A stretch of DNA of 64,000 nucleotides from Amyelois transitella (GCF_032362555.1 NC_083512.1:1042001-1106000); one strand, 5' to 3'. Counted from the first letter of the stretch, positions 36,735-48,528 are shown. The notes: generated by a model not told the origin, from the sequence alone. Made by a program: numbers and translations.

Positions 36735-36983
36735 TGCCGTGTGGTTTCCGGCACCAATGAAAAAAATAATAGAACCACTCCCTCTCTTTCCCATGGATGT
36801 CGTAAAAGGCGAACTAGGGACAGGCTTTTAAACTTGGGATTCTTCTGTTAGGCGATGGCCTAGCAACCTGTCACTATTTAAATTTCAGTTAAGTATATCA
36901 TTAAGCCAAACAGCGCTATCAGTCTTTCCAAGATTGTTGACTCTGTCTACCACGCCAGGGATATAAACGTGATGTATGTATAA
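36735..36983 (+). repeat. SINE family A, full length
   Basis: GCCGTGTGGTTTCCGGCACC to AACGTGATGTATGTATA. Confidence 0.88.
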
Positions 36984-37357
36984 TAACAAAAATACAAATC
37001 GTTTCTCTTTATTGTTAGCGTGGATACGAATGTTATTAATTTTTTAATAGTAAATTTATATTTAAAGCAAGAAAATATAGGTTAACTATGTAGGAATCGT
37101 TTCATGTCAGAACGTTATTAGTTCTGTCGGCAATTTTATAATAACTTAATTGCACACGAACCTACAAAATAGCGAATGGTCGCTGTCATTAAAAGTCAAT
37201 TAGAACCTGACAAAGACTTCAAAGCCCTATATTAAGTTTATTTCTTAACTCTATAATTTTCACTATCACTTTATTAATCTGTTATTGTCATAAATGGGTC
37301 ATCATTGTCATGATAAAATCAATAACTTATTTATAATAGTCAGAAAATGCAAAAGAT

Positions 37358-37735
37358 TGGGGGCGTCGGTGGTCAAATCGCAAAGGTGGTTTAAATGCGC
37401 GATGCGCAGGCACAGGTTCAAATCCCACATCGACCATGTATCAGTGACTTTTTTAAAATTTATGTACATTAGTTTGAATACTAACCGATGCTCTTACGGT
37501 GAGGAAAATCATCGTGCGGAAACCTGCACTTTCAATATGGATGGACTGGATGTGTAGGTAACCATGGATCCAATACGGGTTAGGTTTACCTGCAAAGGTT
37601 GCGGAGGTCAGATGGGAGTCGCTTCGTGTGTCACCCAATCCAGGATCCATGTTCAAAGGCGTACCCCGGGCTGCTCTCCAGACTAGTGAGGGTGCAACAA
37701 GGGCTAAATCCAGGAGGAAGAAGCGAAAATGCAAG
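37358..37735 (+). repeat. Family H SINE, longest copy
   Basis: tRNA-like head with A-box-like TGGTCAAATCGC and B-box-like GGTTCAAATCCC, then ACTAACCGATGCTCTTACGG, TGGATGTGTAG, GGTTAGGTTTACCTGCAAAG and GGAGGTCAGATGGGAGTCGC. The tail CCCCGGGCTGCTCTCCAGAC may belong to it. ORFs on both strands here are shadows of the repeat. Confidence 0.78.
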
Positions 37736-38005
37736 CGATTTTACTTGCAAGGCAATTTGGCAGATCGTCGCCAAACATGATTGCTATTTTAATTTAACAG
37801 GCGTTTAGTTAGCAATCAAAGTAGGAGAAAATATAAAGAAAAATTGCAGAATTTTAACAGCTTTACATTTTTTTAATTAAGAGATTAACGTCTTTTAATC
37901 TCAATCTACCTGATGTAAGCAAGATGCAATATAAGATAATGTACTCGTAGGCAAGCTCAAATAATGCTGATATGTAACACTGTTATTTATATGCTGTTAT
38001 TTTAT

Positions 38006-38266
38006 TGCCGTATGGTTCCTGGCACCAATAGAAAAAAAGAATGAGACCACTCCATCTCTTTCCCATGGATATCGTAAAAGACGAATAAGGGATAGGCTTA
38101 TAAACTTAGGATTCTTCTTTTAGGCGACGGGTTAGCAACTTGTCACTAATTGAATCTCAATTCTATCATTAAACCAAACAGCTGAACGTGGCCAAATAGT
38201 CTTTTCAAAACCGTTGGCTCCGTCTACCCCGCATGGGATATAGACGTGATTATGTATGTATGTATG
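38006..38266 (+). repeat. SINE family A, full length
   Basis: GCCGTATGGTTCCTGGCACC to (TATG)n. Confidence 0.9.
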
Positions 38267-38591
38267 TTATTAACATTAAAATTTCCTAAACTCCCTTATT
38301 GCTATTCCATACAACATCACATAAACACCGAAACTGGAATCCGTGAAAAAATTAAAAAAAAAACTGAAAACAAATTACAAATCCGAGAATCTCTCAAATT
38401 CTTAAAATCCTAGTGCAAAAGTTAAGGCAACTCGGTGTAAGTGTAATCCGGGCGAGGTGATGTACGACCGACCCGCCCCCCGACCCCCGGGGGTCGCAAC
38501 CCTGGATGCTTTATTACCTGATGAGAACCTCTCTGAGCGATCTTGCGCGGTAAATCAGACTTTGGGTAAGTCTATCTGATTTTGATGACTG

Positions 38592-39967
38592 GTTTTTTTT
38601 TTTTTTTTTTTTTTTTTATTTTATTTGTTTCACTTTGTGTTTGTTTTTGCTTTGAGTAAAATGGATTATTTGTTTAGCTTCCTGGTTTGTGTGCTATTTG
38701 ATGCATCTTCAAGCCAGGTTGCCAATGTTTTTGTGATGTGATGCCGCAAATGGTTTATGATATTTATATATGAGTTTGTATATTTATATATATGAATTTT
38801 TTTTTTTTTTTTTATTTTTTTTATTTTTTTTTTTTTATTTTATATGTATATGTATGTTTATTTTATGTGTATATATATATTATCATTATTTTACTGTGGT
38901 ACGATGTCCCCATTAAGATCTTTTACATTGGAATAAATATATTCGACAAATTTGATTAGTGAGGCCATCGACTGTTCCTTTGTCATAATGTCCGTCAGTC
39001 TGTATGGGTCAATTTTTAAATTGTCGCAAATGAAAACATGATTCCTGCGATGGTTTGTAAACCTGTGGCAGCGCTTGAGCAGATGATCGATGTCCTGTAT
39101 CTCACCACTGCCACAGGGACACAAATCGTTTTCTGTTATGTGGAACCTGCGCAGATACGACAGATGAAATCCGTGTCCTGTGAGGTACTGTGTTAGCAAA
39201 AATGTTATAGGTGTTTTGGTGAAGAATGTGTGTATTTGTTTGAGTGTGGGGAGAAGAGATCGTGTGTGTGCCCCTTGTGGTTCGCTTGTGTAACGTTTCT
39301 GCCATGTGTCGTGTGTTTGAGTGCGAGCAATGTGTTTGATGTGTGATGCGGGAACTGCGTCATAGTCGTTGACTTTGTGAAGTCGTGCTGCGGCTCCAGC
39401 TGCGCGGTCCGCCGCCTCGTTGCCAGCGACGCCGGTGTGTCCTCTGACCCAGTCCAAACGGTTGCTTCCGAATCCACGGTAGCTCGCCATTACCTGGTGA
39501 ATATCGCTCACCAGGGGATGGGTGTTGCTACGGTTGCGTATGGCCGCAATCGAAGACATTGAGTCCGTGTAAACGGTCACATCCGTCCGACCTTTGCCGC
39601 GGGCCCACCGGCACGCCCCAAGGATGGCGAACAGCTCCGCTTGGAAAACCGAACAGCTTTTGTGTAATTTGAGTTTTTTGGTGTGTATCGGGTGTGTTGA
39701 GTGAGTGTTGGCGTAGACGACAAAGGCCGCCCCGACGGAGCCATCCTCCTGTTTGCTGCCGTCCGTGTATATGTATGTGTTGGTGTGTGTCGACTGTTGG
39801 GAAATCACTGAGGCATTCTGCGCAGGCTCTGGGATAACGCGTTGGGCCGGGTGCAGCAACTGGTGAGTCGGAGTAGGTTTCTCCAACATGACGATGAACG
39901 GAGTGGAGAGGTGAGAAGAAGAGACGTGAAAATTGGTGTTACCATTGAAGCGGGGCGGAGTGGAGTA
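38592..39967 (-). mobile_element. 5'-truncated LINE insertion with poly(A)-like tail
   Basis: Body of the LINE whose ORF end is listed separately. After the stop at 38891 the minus strand has about 300 bases of A-rich 3' sequence, with A runs at 38797-38845 and a pure run (T on the plus strand) at about 38592-38618 taken as the tail. The 5' edge near 39967 abuts the middle of a family A SINE (39968-40144) whose other half is not found on the far side. A simple insertion into an intact SINE is therefore not supported; a deletion or a truncated SINE is implied. Confidence 0.7.
38891..39967 (-). CDS. Non-LTR retrotransposon ORF2 C-terminal part: RNase H plus zinc-finger end
   Basis: An uninterrupted minus-strand frame, with a first Met at 39889 (332 residues from there) and sense codons continuing upstream to about 39967, where it meets a SINE. 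Residues numbered from that Met: RNase H acidic residues D43 (YTDGS), E85 (QAELFAI), D109 (VYTDS) and D161 (NEAADRAA), with the HTGVAGNEAAD box at 151-161. A Cys-His zinc-binding tail (C257, C259, H269, C274) follows. This arrangement is found after the reverse transcriptase in RNase H-bearing LINE clades (I/R1/LOA type). Endonuclease and reverse transcriptase are absent, so this is a 5'-truncated copy. The lack of stops over about 359 codons points to a recent insertion. The clade cannot be settled without a search. Confidence 0.85.
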   Translation of the reverse strand, partial: YSTPPRFNGNTNFHVSSSHLSTPFIVMLEKPTPTHQLLHPAQRVIPEPAQNASVISQQSTHTNTYIYTDGSKQEDGSVGAAFVVYANTHSTHPIHTKKLKLHKSCSVFQAELFAILGACRWARGKGRTDVTVYTDSMSSIAAIRNRSNTHPLVSDIHQVMASYRGFGSNRLDWVRGHTGVAGNEAADRAAGAAARLHKVNDYDAVPASHIKHIARTQTHDTWQKRYTSEPQGAHTRSLLPTLKQIHTFFTKTPITFLLTQYLTGHGFHLSYLRRFHITENDLCPCGSGEIQDIDHLLKRCHRFTNHRRNHVFICDNLKIDPYRLTDIMTKEQSMASLIKFVEYIYSNVKDLNGDIVPQ

Positions 39968-40144
39968 TAAGCTAATTGGCTTAATGATAGAATTGAGAAT
40001 CAGACAGTGACAGGTTACTAACCCATCGCTTTAAAAATAATCCCAAGTTTGTAAGCCTATCCCTTAGTCGCCTTTTACGACATCCATGGGAAAGAGATGG
40101 AGTGGTCCTATTCTTTTTTATATTGGTGCCGGGAACCACACGGC
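39968..40144 (-). repeat. SINE family A, 5' two-thirds, next to the LINE
   Basis: GCTAATTGGCTTAATGATAG to GGTGCCGGGAACCACACGGC; its 3' end is replaced by the LINE edge. Confidence 0.85.
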
Positions 40145-40149
40145 ACGTT

Positions 40150-41030
40150 TTGTTAATATTACGTGTAAATCCGCTCCTCTCCGCTGTAATTTTCAATTAA
40201 CATGAGATTTCGAGTATTGTGATTAGTTAAATCATACATCGCTAAACTCCTGTCCGCTCATCACCGCTTCAGTGGAAATCCAGCTTTAGGACCCTCTAAA
40301 GCTAATATTGTCCTACTCAAATGTGATTTCGGAGTCATTTCTGCTGGTTTAAAAACATCACAGAAATGATGGTCGCAACCACGGTAGGTGCAAAATCAGT
40401 GTGTTGATTTTACTACATGGAATAAAATTATTGACTTTGACACGACATTAGCTATGTTTCATTCCAAATCAGTATTTGTAAAACTTAAATCTTTTCGGAT
40501 TTTCTAACATTTTAAGTCTCAAACATATTTGAGAGACATGTTTAAAAAAAAATATTTGTCAAAAATTTGTTAATGGCACTAAGATATTACAATAAATATT
40601 ACATGGTCCTATTCATAGCTGTAAATTTTATTCGAATAAATAAATAAAAACACTTGTAGATAACTCTTATATTTTTTTATAATAGCGAAGAAATTGCAGC
40701 CAAAATAACCTGTTTATTTATGTAGTGTTACTACTAATTATTATGTGGATTAATCTTCAAGATGACCACGTGACCGTTTTTCAAAAACACAGACAACTTA
40801 CATTTACCACAGAATAAAAATCAGTGAAATATCTTCAGTAAGTACATCGTCGCACGCTTGGTGACCGCATAAATTGTGTTAAACTCATGAATATTCAGAC
40901 TGACCGCATCTTTTACGCTGTGTCAGATTTATGTCTGTTTTCTACATTTGCTGTAGGTAAATAAAAGTACATTCTTGGTCTTATACGTTTGTTAAAATTA
41001 GTAAGTATCACATAGTTTAGTCAATTTTAC
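40150..41030. other. No gene recognised
   Basis: Unique-looking AT-rich sequence; no exon. Confidence 0.35.
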
Positions 41031-41035
41031 CTTTT

Positions 41036-41274
41036 CATTCATTCATAAAATCACGCCTCTCTCCTGGAGGGTTAGGCAGAGACTACCTCTTTCCACTTGC
41101 CACGATCTCTGCATACTTCCTTCGCTTCATCCACATTCATAACTCTCTTCATGCAAGCTCGCCGGTTTCGGGTACTTTTGATCTGACCCATTACCAGGAC
41201 ATCCTTAATTTGATCAAGATATGTTCGTCTAGGTCATCCCACTCCGACCTTTCCCTCCACACTCTCCTTGTATC
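41036..41274 (-). repeat. LINE family L 3' fragment, longer copy
   Basis: CACGCCTCTCTCCTGGAGGG through CCTTTCCCTCCACACTCTCC, reaching the same upstream coding block as the copy at 61437. Confidence 0.8.
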
Positions 41275-41430
41275 GTGCTTTCATTCATCCTCTCCACACG
41301 ACCGAACCATTTTACTTATTTCAAAGCCTTTTTCAATTATAATGATAAGTGAAAGGACTGAAAGATCTGAAAGCGCCGCAGACCGGACAAAATGGATAGA
41401 TTAATGTAGCAAAGGGGACTTCAAGCACAG

Positions 41431-41489
41431 GAACAGGGTGCAACAGGGTGCAACATGGTGCAACAGGGTGCAACAGGGTGCAACAGGGA
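41431..41489. repeat. Minisatellite, 10-bp unit CAACAGGGTG, about 6 units
   Basis: Perfect except for one substitution (CAACATGGTG). Abrupt borders, in unique sequence. Confidence 0.95.
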
Positions 41490-41610
41490 ATGACAGATAA
41501 AAAATGATGAATGCAATCTGTATTTTAAAGAAAACTGCTAGAGTTAGAACCAAGTTGGGTCAAGTGTCTCTACGGACGACGTACCATTAAAGTATGTATT
41601 TATATTAGTA

Positions 41611-41762
41611 TTATTGGTGCCGGGAACCACAGGGCACCAATGACAGGATAAGAAATAGCACCGCTCCGTCTCATTCCTATGGATGTCGTAAATGGCGACT
41701 AAGGGAACGGCTTTTAAACTTGGAATTCTTCTTGAAGCGATGAGTTAGCAACCTGTCTTACC
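41611..41762 (+). repeat. SINE family A, rearranged 5' half
   Basis: Begins with an inverted head (GGTGCCGGGAACCACAGGGC) followed by the sense 5' half to AGCAACCTGTC. Confidence 0.72.
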
Positions 41763-41764
41763 TA

Positions 41765-42150
41765 GAGATGCATTACTGTAAAAATAATCAAATATATCTT
41801 CTTTAGCAGAACTCGTTGATACAAATCCTTTTTGTTACTTCGAATGTGCAAGCGATTTACCACTTAGAGGATTCAATAAGCAGTCAGCCGTTTCAACAAA
41901 CATTAGTTCTGATATATGGAGGTAAGTTGTATAAATAATTCAGTAAAACCAAACATAAAAACGGCTAGCAAGATTGCCGTACCCCTCCCCCCAGGAAGTG
42001 GGTTACGGTGCAAGGTGTCAAGTGAGGAATGAATTTGTCAGCTTGTGATTCTTCGCCGCCCGCCCGGCCATATATCACTGGGGAAGATGCTACGCGGTTC
42101 ACGTATAGAGCACGTAATTTATTAATTTATTTATTTAAAGTTTATGCACA
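41765..42150. other. No gene recognised
   Basis: GC-richer block around 41980-42110; no exon supported. Confidence 0.35.
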
Positions 42151-42152
42151 TT

Positions 42153-42358
42153 AGTGCCGTGTGGTTCCCGGCACCAACATAAAAAAAGAATAGGACAACT
42201 CCATCTCATTTCCTATGGATGTCGTAAGAGGCGACTAGGGGATGGGCTTGTAAACTCGGATTCTCGTTTCAGGCTATTTGGATCTCAATTCTATCATAGG
42301 GCCAAACAGCTGAACGTGGCCTACCAGTCTCTTCGGGACTTTTGGCTCTGTCTGACCG
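42153..42358 (+). repeat. SINE family A with internal deletion and lost 3' tail
   Basis: GCCGTGTGGTTCCCGGCACC to GGCTCTGTCTGACCG. Confidence 0.85.
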
Positions 42359-42359
42359 A

Positions 42360-45240
42360 GTGTTATTTCAAGATACAAAGAGAATAGATGTGTTATCTCT
42401 AGATAGTTAGAGAGAGAGAGAATAAAAACGACGCAGTGAATAATTCTAATCTCCATTAGGCAGGTACGTATAATTACAATTAGTGGTGAGGAACTTGGTC
42501 ACGAGTACTTTCCCCATTAGTTGATCAACCTTGACGTGCAATTGTGTCGTTTTCCATAACCAAGAATTTGTGAATACAAAATCATTTACTTAAACAAAAT
42601 ACAAATAATTTCTCTTTATCACATGGCGGTAGGGATTTGCGAAATCCACGATTCGCGTACCACATAGCCGTCGCCCGAGGCGTCCGGGAGATTTATCGCG
42701 TGATGAACAACTTCCTTCATAAAACACAGCGCCGACTCGCACGAGATGGTACACTCTTTATATTCTGTCAGACGACGATTTTGCATCTTCGCCCTTGTGT
42801 GAATACGGGCGTGGAGCGGATATGTCAGAGTCGGTGTTAGAGAATTAACTTTTACAGGCGTTTTAGACAGTTTTCGTGTTTTTTATCAGAAAAAAAACAC
42901 TACAATCTAAAGCGAGATTTGAATTACAGGCATAGTTTTACGTAAATGATTTTGGTGACAAATGAAAGGCAAAGAAAACACTCTAATAAAAAGCGTTTTC
43001 AAAATTCCTAAGGAAGGAATCAGACGGAGGCAACCAAGCGAAAGATACCAAATAATTCCCTTTCAGCGTTTAATGCGTTAGATACGAGTATTATACACTT
43101 TGATCTTAGTCTGATAAAAATTTATAAATGTCTTTTCATTTGTTTTCCTGACATTGATACATTTTCATCCTAGATTTGTACATTAAGCGACTCACATCTA
43201 GCCTTTTGTTACCTTTTATAAGAGCTAGCATAATGGTTAGACATGTGCAGAATATTCACATCTCCTCAAGATGTTTTCCTCTCTCAACAGAGTCGTTTCA
43301 AAGTCACAATTGGATACCTATACAATAACTTTAGTGTGCATGACTTTAAACACTCATCCATCAACTATAAGCGAGTATAATGCTTATTAATTCTTTGATG
43401 ATACAACTACCTACATATTATCAAACATTTAGACCATTACTCGAGCTGCAAATTATTATGTTCCGCCATTACCTCAGCGTACAGTAGTAACGTGAAGATT
43501 TATATGACCATATATCTCGGGTCATATACAGAGGAGCCAATTTACTAAGACATGTAATTACTTCCTAGTGCCTGCGTCGTGATGAAGAGTTTCCAGGCTG
43601 TCCCGAGTTCAAAGCCTTGACACCAGGCAGAACAGGATCAACGGATTTTGCATAAAAGGTCTCATTCCTCACTAAATTTCCCATATTGAAGCATGCTACC
43701 GATTGTATTCTAAGCTTTTGGTTATGAAAGCCGGAGTCGTTTTATTCTTGACATACTGTGAAAAATTAAAATAGCTCGTATAGTCAGCTCTCTGAATTTA
43801 TGGAACAACATTTGTTAGCCATAATTCATGGACATCAATTTGTTATTATTCAAATTTCTATGGGGCCTTTAAATTTGTAATGCCTTGAAGAACTACTAAA
43901 GACAAGCTCTTTTTTCTTTGTGCTCATCATCATGACCATCATCTCAAGTGTATAAAGTCAAAACAATCAGCATTTATAGTCTAATACATCGATCGGTTCA
44001 TTGATGTTGGGTCGCTACAATTCAAGACCCATTTCCGTTCATTTTTAATGCTATGTGCCCCGCAAAACATTGAACAGACATTCTAAAATTGGCAACTATC
44101 AATTCATCTTTATAACTTCAACAGGATTCCTATCCATTCACAACGGCATCAAAGAGTCTAATACCTTACTCATCCGGCAAGATAAATTTCCCAGTCATCG
44201 AGCAGCACAAATAAAATACATCGGTTGAATATAACCAGTGAAATTTCCTCTCGGGGAGTCTACATTTTTTCCCGGCAGGGTCGTAAATTTCCCAGACAGT
44301 AACCGAGGTGAAATATTTCGGGTGGAGGGAGTCGTCATCCGTCACGAGTGATGGCCTGACCGGAGAATTCTTTTTAGTATGTGCGGAGATGTGTCTAACT
44401 TGATGACGTGATTTTTATAGGCCGAGATGTTGAATAGGGAACGGTTCTTTGTAATATAAATGCTTTAGCTGCAATACTTTTTCTGGAGATTATTTAGCGT
44501 GACTGAAATTAATGTCAAAACAAAGATGTTCTGTTGAAAGATTTTCTCACCTAAATTGGACCTGAAACTGATCTAAAGATCAGTCATGCAAATGAATTCA
44601 TATAATGCAAAAGTACAGAACTGCTATGAGTCCAGCTAATTCAATAAGAAATCTGTAACCAAATCCGGGTTACAGATTTTTTTATTGAATTAGCTCGACT
44701 TAGGACTTTTAATAGCAAAAGACGCATGTCGACACGTCAGCCTCCAGCCACCAATGTGATAATGATAAAGCACAGAATTATTAAAAGCACTAACGTTAAC
44801 AGCACACCTGCCTACCACTAACTCCTACCGTCACAAAAACAAGTCGTAAAATATTCATAACAACTTCAAAAGGCCACATCAATCACAACACATGAAACAG
44901 ACAATCCCGACGGCCATACATCCACTTGAAACAAAGCCTGGACTATCTAAAATCAGGAGCACAAAGCTAAATCCATCACCATTCATCACTCGCAGTATGG
45001 AACCGCGGCTAATCTGCTCTCTCGCTCGCCGCCCATAAATCAGACAGAGACGACATTTTTACGAGCTCTTAATCAAGAAATATACGATTGCACAGTACGA
45101 TTAACCGGAATTTAGCCGCTTGCTAATGTACTTGTTTTTGTGATCTACGGTCACGGCTTTTTGTTATTTAATGAGGTTAATAACGTTCTAATGGAGCTCT
45201 TTTGCTGTTAGGAGCCCTCTGTACAATTAAAATGGAATAT
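42360..45240. other. Longest repeat-poor stretch, no gene recognised
   Basis: Nearly 2.9 kb without recognised SINE copies, unusual for this window. Contains a (GA)n run at 42408-42421, a CG-richer block at 42640-42840, a hairpin at 44634-44695 (listed), and homeodomain-like sites near 45060-45110. Could hold regulatory sequence; no exon was found. Confidence 0.4.
44634..44695. repeat. 62-nt hairpin, arms 27/28 nt, 7-nt loop
   Basis: Left arm 44634-44660 (starts AGCTAATTCAATAA, ends CTGTAACC) pairs with right arm 44668-44695. Pairing is complete except for one G-T pair and one bulged base. Confidence 0.9.
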
Positions 45241-46030
45241 AGCTATGTGGTTTTCGACACTTTATAATAGAACCACCTTGTTCGCTTGGGTGTCTTGTCA
45301 CTTTCACTTATCAATGCACCTTCTTGTCCTACATTTACATATTTATGTCTTATCGATCTCTTTTCAATCTCTGCGGTTTCCTGGTTGCATCCTTCGCAAA
45401 AGTGTTTCGGGGCCCGGGATCCGCCTTCCGAATTTTCCCTTGGTCCGGTTTTTGTCGTCTTCGGAGTTAAGTCCATTGGCTCGCAATTCATCTTCTGCGA
45501 CGTCCAGTCATGATCATTTCGGCCTGCATGGCAGGGCCAGACATTTGTTCCCCATAATATAGGCATTCACACTTATATTCATTAATCTCTTTGGTTTTAT
45601 AAGTGATGATGACAGACAAACATCGCACAGCTCCAAACATTTGGGCTTTACGAAGCTGATATATATCCTCGAATATAAGGGAAATATATTCTTAGATTTC
45701 GCACAAAGCAAACCTTGAGAAAAATCTTCTTTTTAATAATTCTGTGCCGTATGTGTGTTCATTTAAATCATGTTTAAGGCTGCCACCAAGCGGTAAACTT
45801 GAAACACTAAGTTCTCTAAAATATGTAGGAAACTTTCAGCAACTTATCTACGTGAAGCTTTGAAAACCCCGAAAATTTACTTCTCACTTGGGATGTAATA
45901 ACTAACAACTTAATATGAGTTATTTGATACATAATGTTTTTGTGACTATGTTTTAGTTTTGAATCATAAAGTAGACGTGTGGAAAGCATATTTAAGGCTT
46001 GTTTCGCAATGTTGAAAGAGGTATAATGTA
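45240..46030. other. No gene recognised
   Basis: Open frames on both strands overlap at 45243-45566, but neither looks like a known protein. Confidence 0.35.
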
Positions 46031-46035
46031 CACTA

Positions 46036-46157
46036 TAATATATATGTTTATTTATATAAGTATTTATTATAAAATATAGTATTGTTGAGTTAGAATTTCG
46101 TAACACAAGTCTCGAACTTACTTCGAGGCTAACTCAATCTGTGTAATTTGTCCCGTA
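46036..46157 (+). repeat. SINE family B, 3' part
   Basis: TTATATAAGTATTTATTATA to AGGCTAACTCAATCTGTGTA. Confidence 0.82.
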
Positions 46158-46159
46158 TA

Positions 46160-47200
46160 CAATTATTTATTTACTGGCTTATCTTTGATAATGTTCTACT
46201 TTTGTCACATAATTATAAAGTTTGAATTCTAATTTTGAAATTGAGCAGTCATAAGGTAAAAGTGAAAGATATTTTTTAAAATTAAACAGCACTTTCGCTT
46301 ATTTTGTTTTGGAAAAGTGAACCTTATCTCTTCCGATGATTCTAATGATATTCCTTTACTGAGTACACTATTTTTACGATACTTACTTATCTGATTAATA
46401 TCTGTAAACCTTTTAATAAATGTCTGGTACAGATTTTTACTATTAGATTCACCAATCGCTTCCAGACTCAATAAATTTTGAGACTATTTCTCATGATACA
46501 GGAAGTCGCCTTCATCTGATCTTCACATCGGCCCATCCGTCTATCACTAATGAAGACAAAGCAACCATTATAAATGCTTTATGGCCCCACGATATTCTTA
46601 TAAAATAGGGCTTCGCCATTCGTAGCTAATAAAGTAGATAAGGTTGGACGATATTTTACATTTCAGCGGCGGTAAAGTACCTCGCCGCGCAAACCAACCG
46701 AAATGAGCCATCCGAACGTGGAAAGTGCTACAATTTATACAGAGTTGTAACTTATGGCGCGGTACAAGAGATGAGATTAAGAAACTCTGGAAAAAAATAT
46801 CATAACGTAGAGTAATCACGTTATACACTACTCTTACATTTGCTTTCTTCAAGCAATTTGACAAAGGATTTTCAATTTTTGCGAAATTTCAACGGATTTA
46901 TAGGTTTAAAAAAATTGTAAATAAAAGGAAAGCGTGTTCGTTGTCTCCATGTTATTTTAGAATATTTTTAAATCGGATCGGAATCGGAAGCATAGAGTAT
47001 AAAAACAGTGCTTATCGGTAAATTTATAACAATGCCATCTAGTGTAAATCGGTGGAACTAAAACGCGCTCAATACAATATTACCAAACAAAAAAAAATTC
47101 TCGTAGAAGTATGCAGGGGTCCCCCTGCATACTTCTTTAGCTCCATCCACACTGATAACTATACTAACTATATATGTTGTTTATTTATATAAGTACTGTA
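46160..47200. other. No gene recognised
   Basis: AT-rich; a short block at 47113-47165 (ATGCAGGGGTCCCCCTGCAT region) is a small palindrome and LINE L scrap. No exon supported. Confidence 0.35.
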
Positions 47201-47205
47201 TTATT

Positions 47206-47472
47206 GTGCCGTGTGGTTCCCGGCACCAATACAAAAAAGATAGGACCACTCCATTTCTTGCATATGGATGTCGTAAAAGGCGACTAAGGGATAGGCTTAC
47301 ATACTTGTGTTTCTTTTTTTAGGCGATGGGCTAGCAACCTGTCACTATTTGAATCTCAATTCCATCACTAAGCCAAACAGCTGAACGTGGCCATTCAGCC
47401 TTTTCAAGACAGTTGGCTCTGTCTACCCCGCAAGGGATATATACGTGACCATATGTATGTATGTATGTATGT
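47206..47472 (+). repeat. SINE family A, full length
   Basis: GCCGTGTGGTTCCCGGCACC to a long TATG tail. Confidence 0.9.
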
Positions 47473-47552
47473 TTATTATAAAATATAGTATCGTTGAGTA
47501 AGTACCTATGTCATAACACAAGTCTCGAACTTACTTCGAGGCTAGGTTAATA
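47473..47552 (+). repeat. SINE family B fragment, cut by MITE copy 2
   Basis: TTTATTATAAAATATAGTAT to CTTCGAGGCTAGG. Confidence 0.78.
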
Positions 47553-47554
47553 TA

Positions 47555-48029
47555 CAGGGTGACATTTAAAACAACTGCATTCTTTTAAACATAGACTATA
47601 CCCATGCTTCTGAGCCGTTTGAGCCTATTTTAATTTAAATTAAACGCCATCATTTTCACATTTAAAAAACCCTCAAAAACTAACTCACACGCTTTATGAG
47701 AGACGTATACTACAAAAAGAAATTAAAACTAAACATGTAAATAAATGTCTGAAAAATAATTTTTTTTTCTAGTATCAAGATCAAGTAATGTACAGAGTTG
47801 TCGAGATCGCTCAGCTGAATGAATTGTATCGTTGACCTCTGAATCTTACGCGTCGCTTTTCCGCCGGCCGGGGTAATATTACGTATTTAGGATCGTGGAT
47901 TTTGATACTTTTATTTTTTTCGTACTTTCTGAAATATGAACCGATATTTTTCTTTAAACGTTTTTAAATATCCTTTCGATGAGTACACTTAACAGTTAAA
48001 TTTATGCAGTTGAATTAAAAGTCACCCTG
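47555..48029. mobile_element. MITE copy 2, same family, nested in a tRNA-derived SINE
   Basis: 475 bp, CAGGGTGACATTTAAAACAA to GTCACCCTG, flanked by TA (47553-47554 and 48030-48031). Colinear with the copy at 15965-16444, with scattered substitutions and small indels. The left flank is a family B SINE (47473-47552). Confidence 0.82.
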
Positions 48030-48034
48030 TACAA

Positions 48035-48520
48035 TAGAAGCCCGCTTCCTCCCATCGCTTGAGGCAACACGTTAGTTACAATATTTCACGGTGAGCAGAC
48101 ATTTTTATAGGTATTTAGCGAAAACGTCTCTCCAACGGGCCAATTTGCAAGTTGTTTGCGAGCCCGATAAATTCACGGGAACGACTCGGCTCCCTTAATT
48201 TCGAAATTAGCCACTTTGTTACTCACACGGCTGGAGCTATTACTAATTTCACAATTTACTACGTACATACTATTTTAAAGGTTTTTATCAAACTTTTTAA
48301 ATCATGCCCCTTTTTTTGGGTGATAGGCAGAGACTACATCTACTACATTTCACTTGTCACGATCCGTGCATACTTATTTCGCTTTTGATTGTCATAACTT
48401 TGGATTATACTAGAGGTACACGTGGGCGACTAAGGGAAGGTTTTAAAATTCCAGCTTGTTTTAAAGTATAATGTTAATTGATCCTTACGAGAGCAACAAA
48501 ATTATTATAACTGGTTTTGA
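48035..48520. other. No gene recognised; degraded LINE L piece
   Basis: 48300-48385 is a decayed minus-strand LINE L fragment. The segment 48110-48250 is unique. The right end is the 3' flank of the orphan exon. Confidence 0.4.
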
Positions 48521-48528
48521 GTCTACAT

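Noticed and set aside
37294..37808. Three ORFs of 69-93 codons on both strands
   Set aside because: All are readings of the family H SINE; similar peptides appear at its other copies.
41431..41489. Possible CRISPR-like array
   Set aside because: Ten-base units without spacers in an animal genome; a minisatellite.
45243..45566. Overlapping ORFs of 105-107 codons on both strands
   Set aside because: No recognisable family, no splice or start context; a faint resemblance to LINE C-termini was too weak to call.
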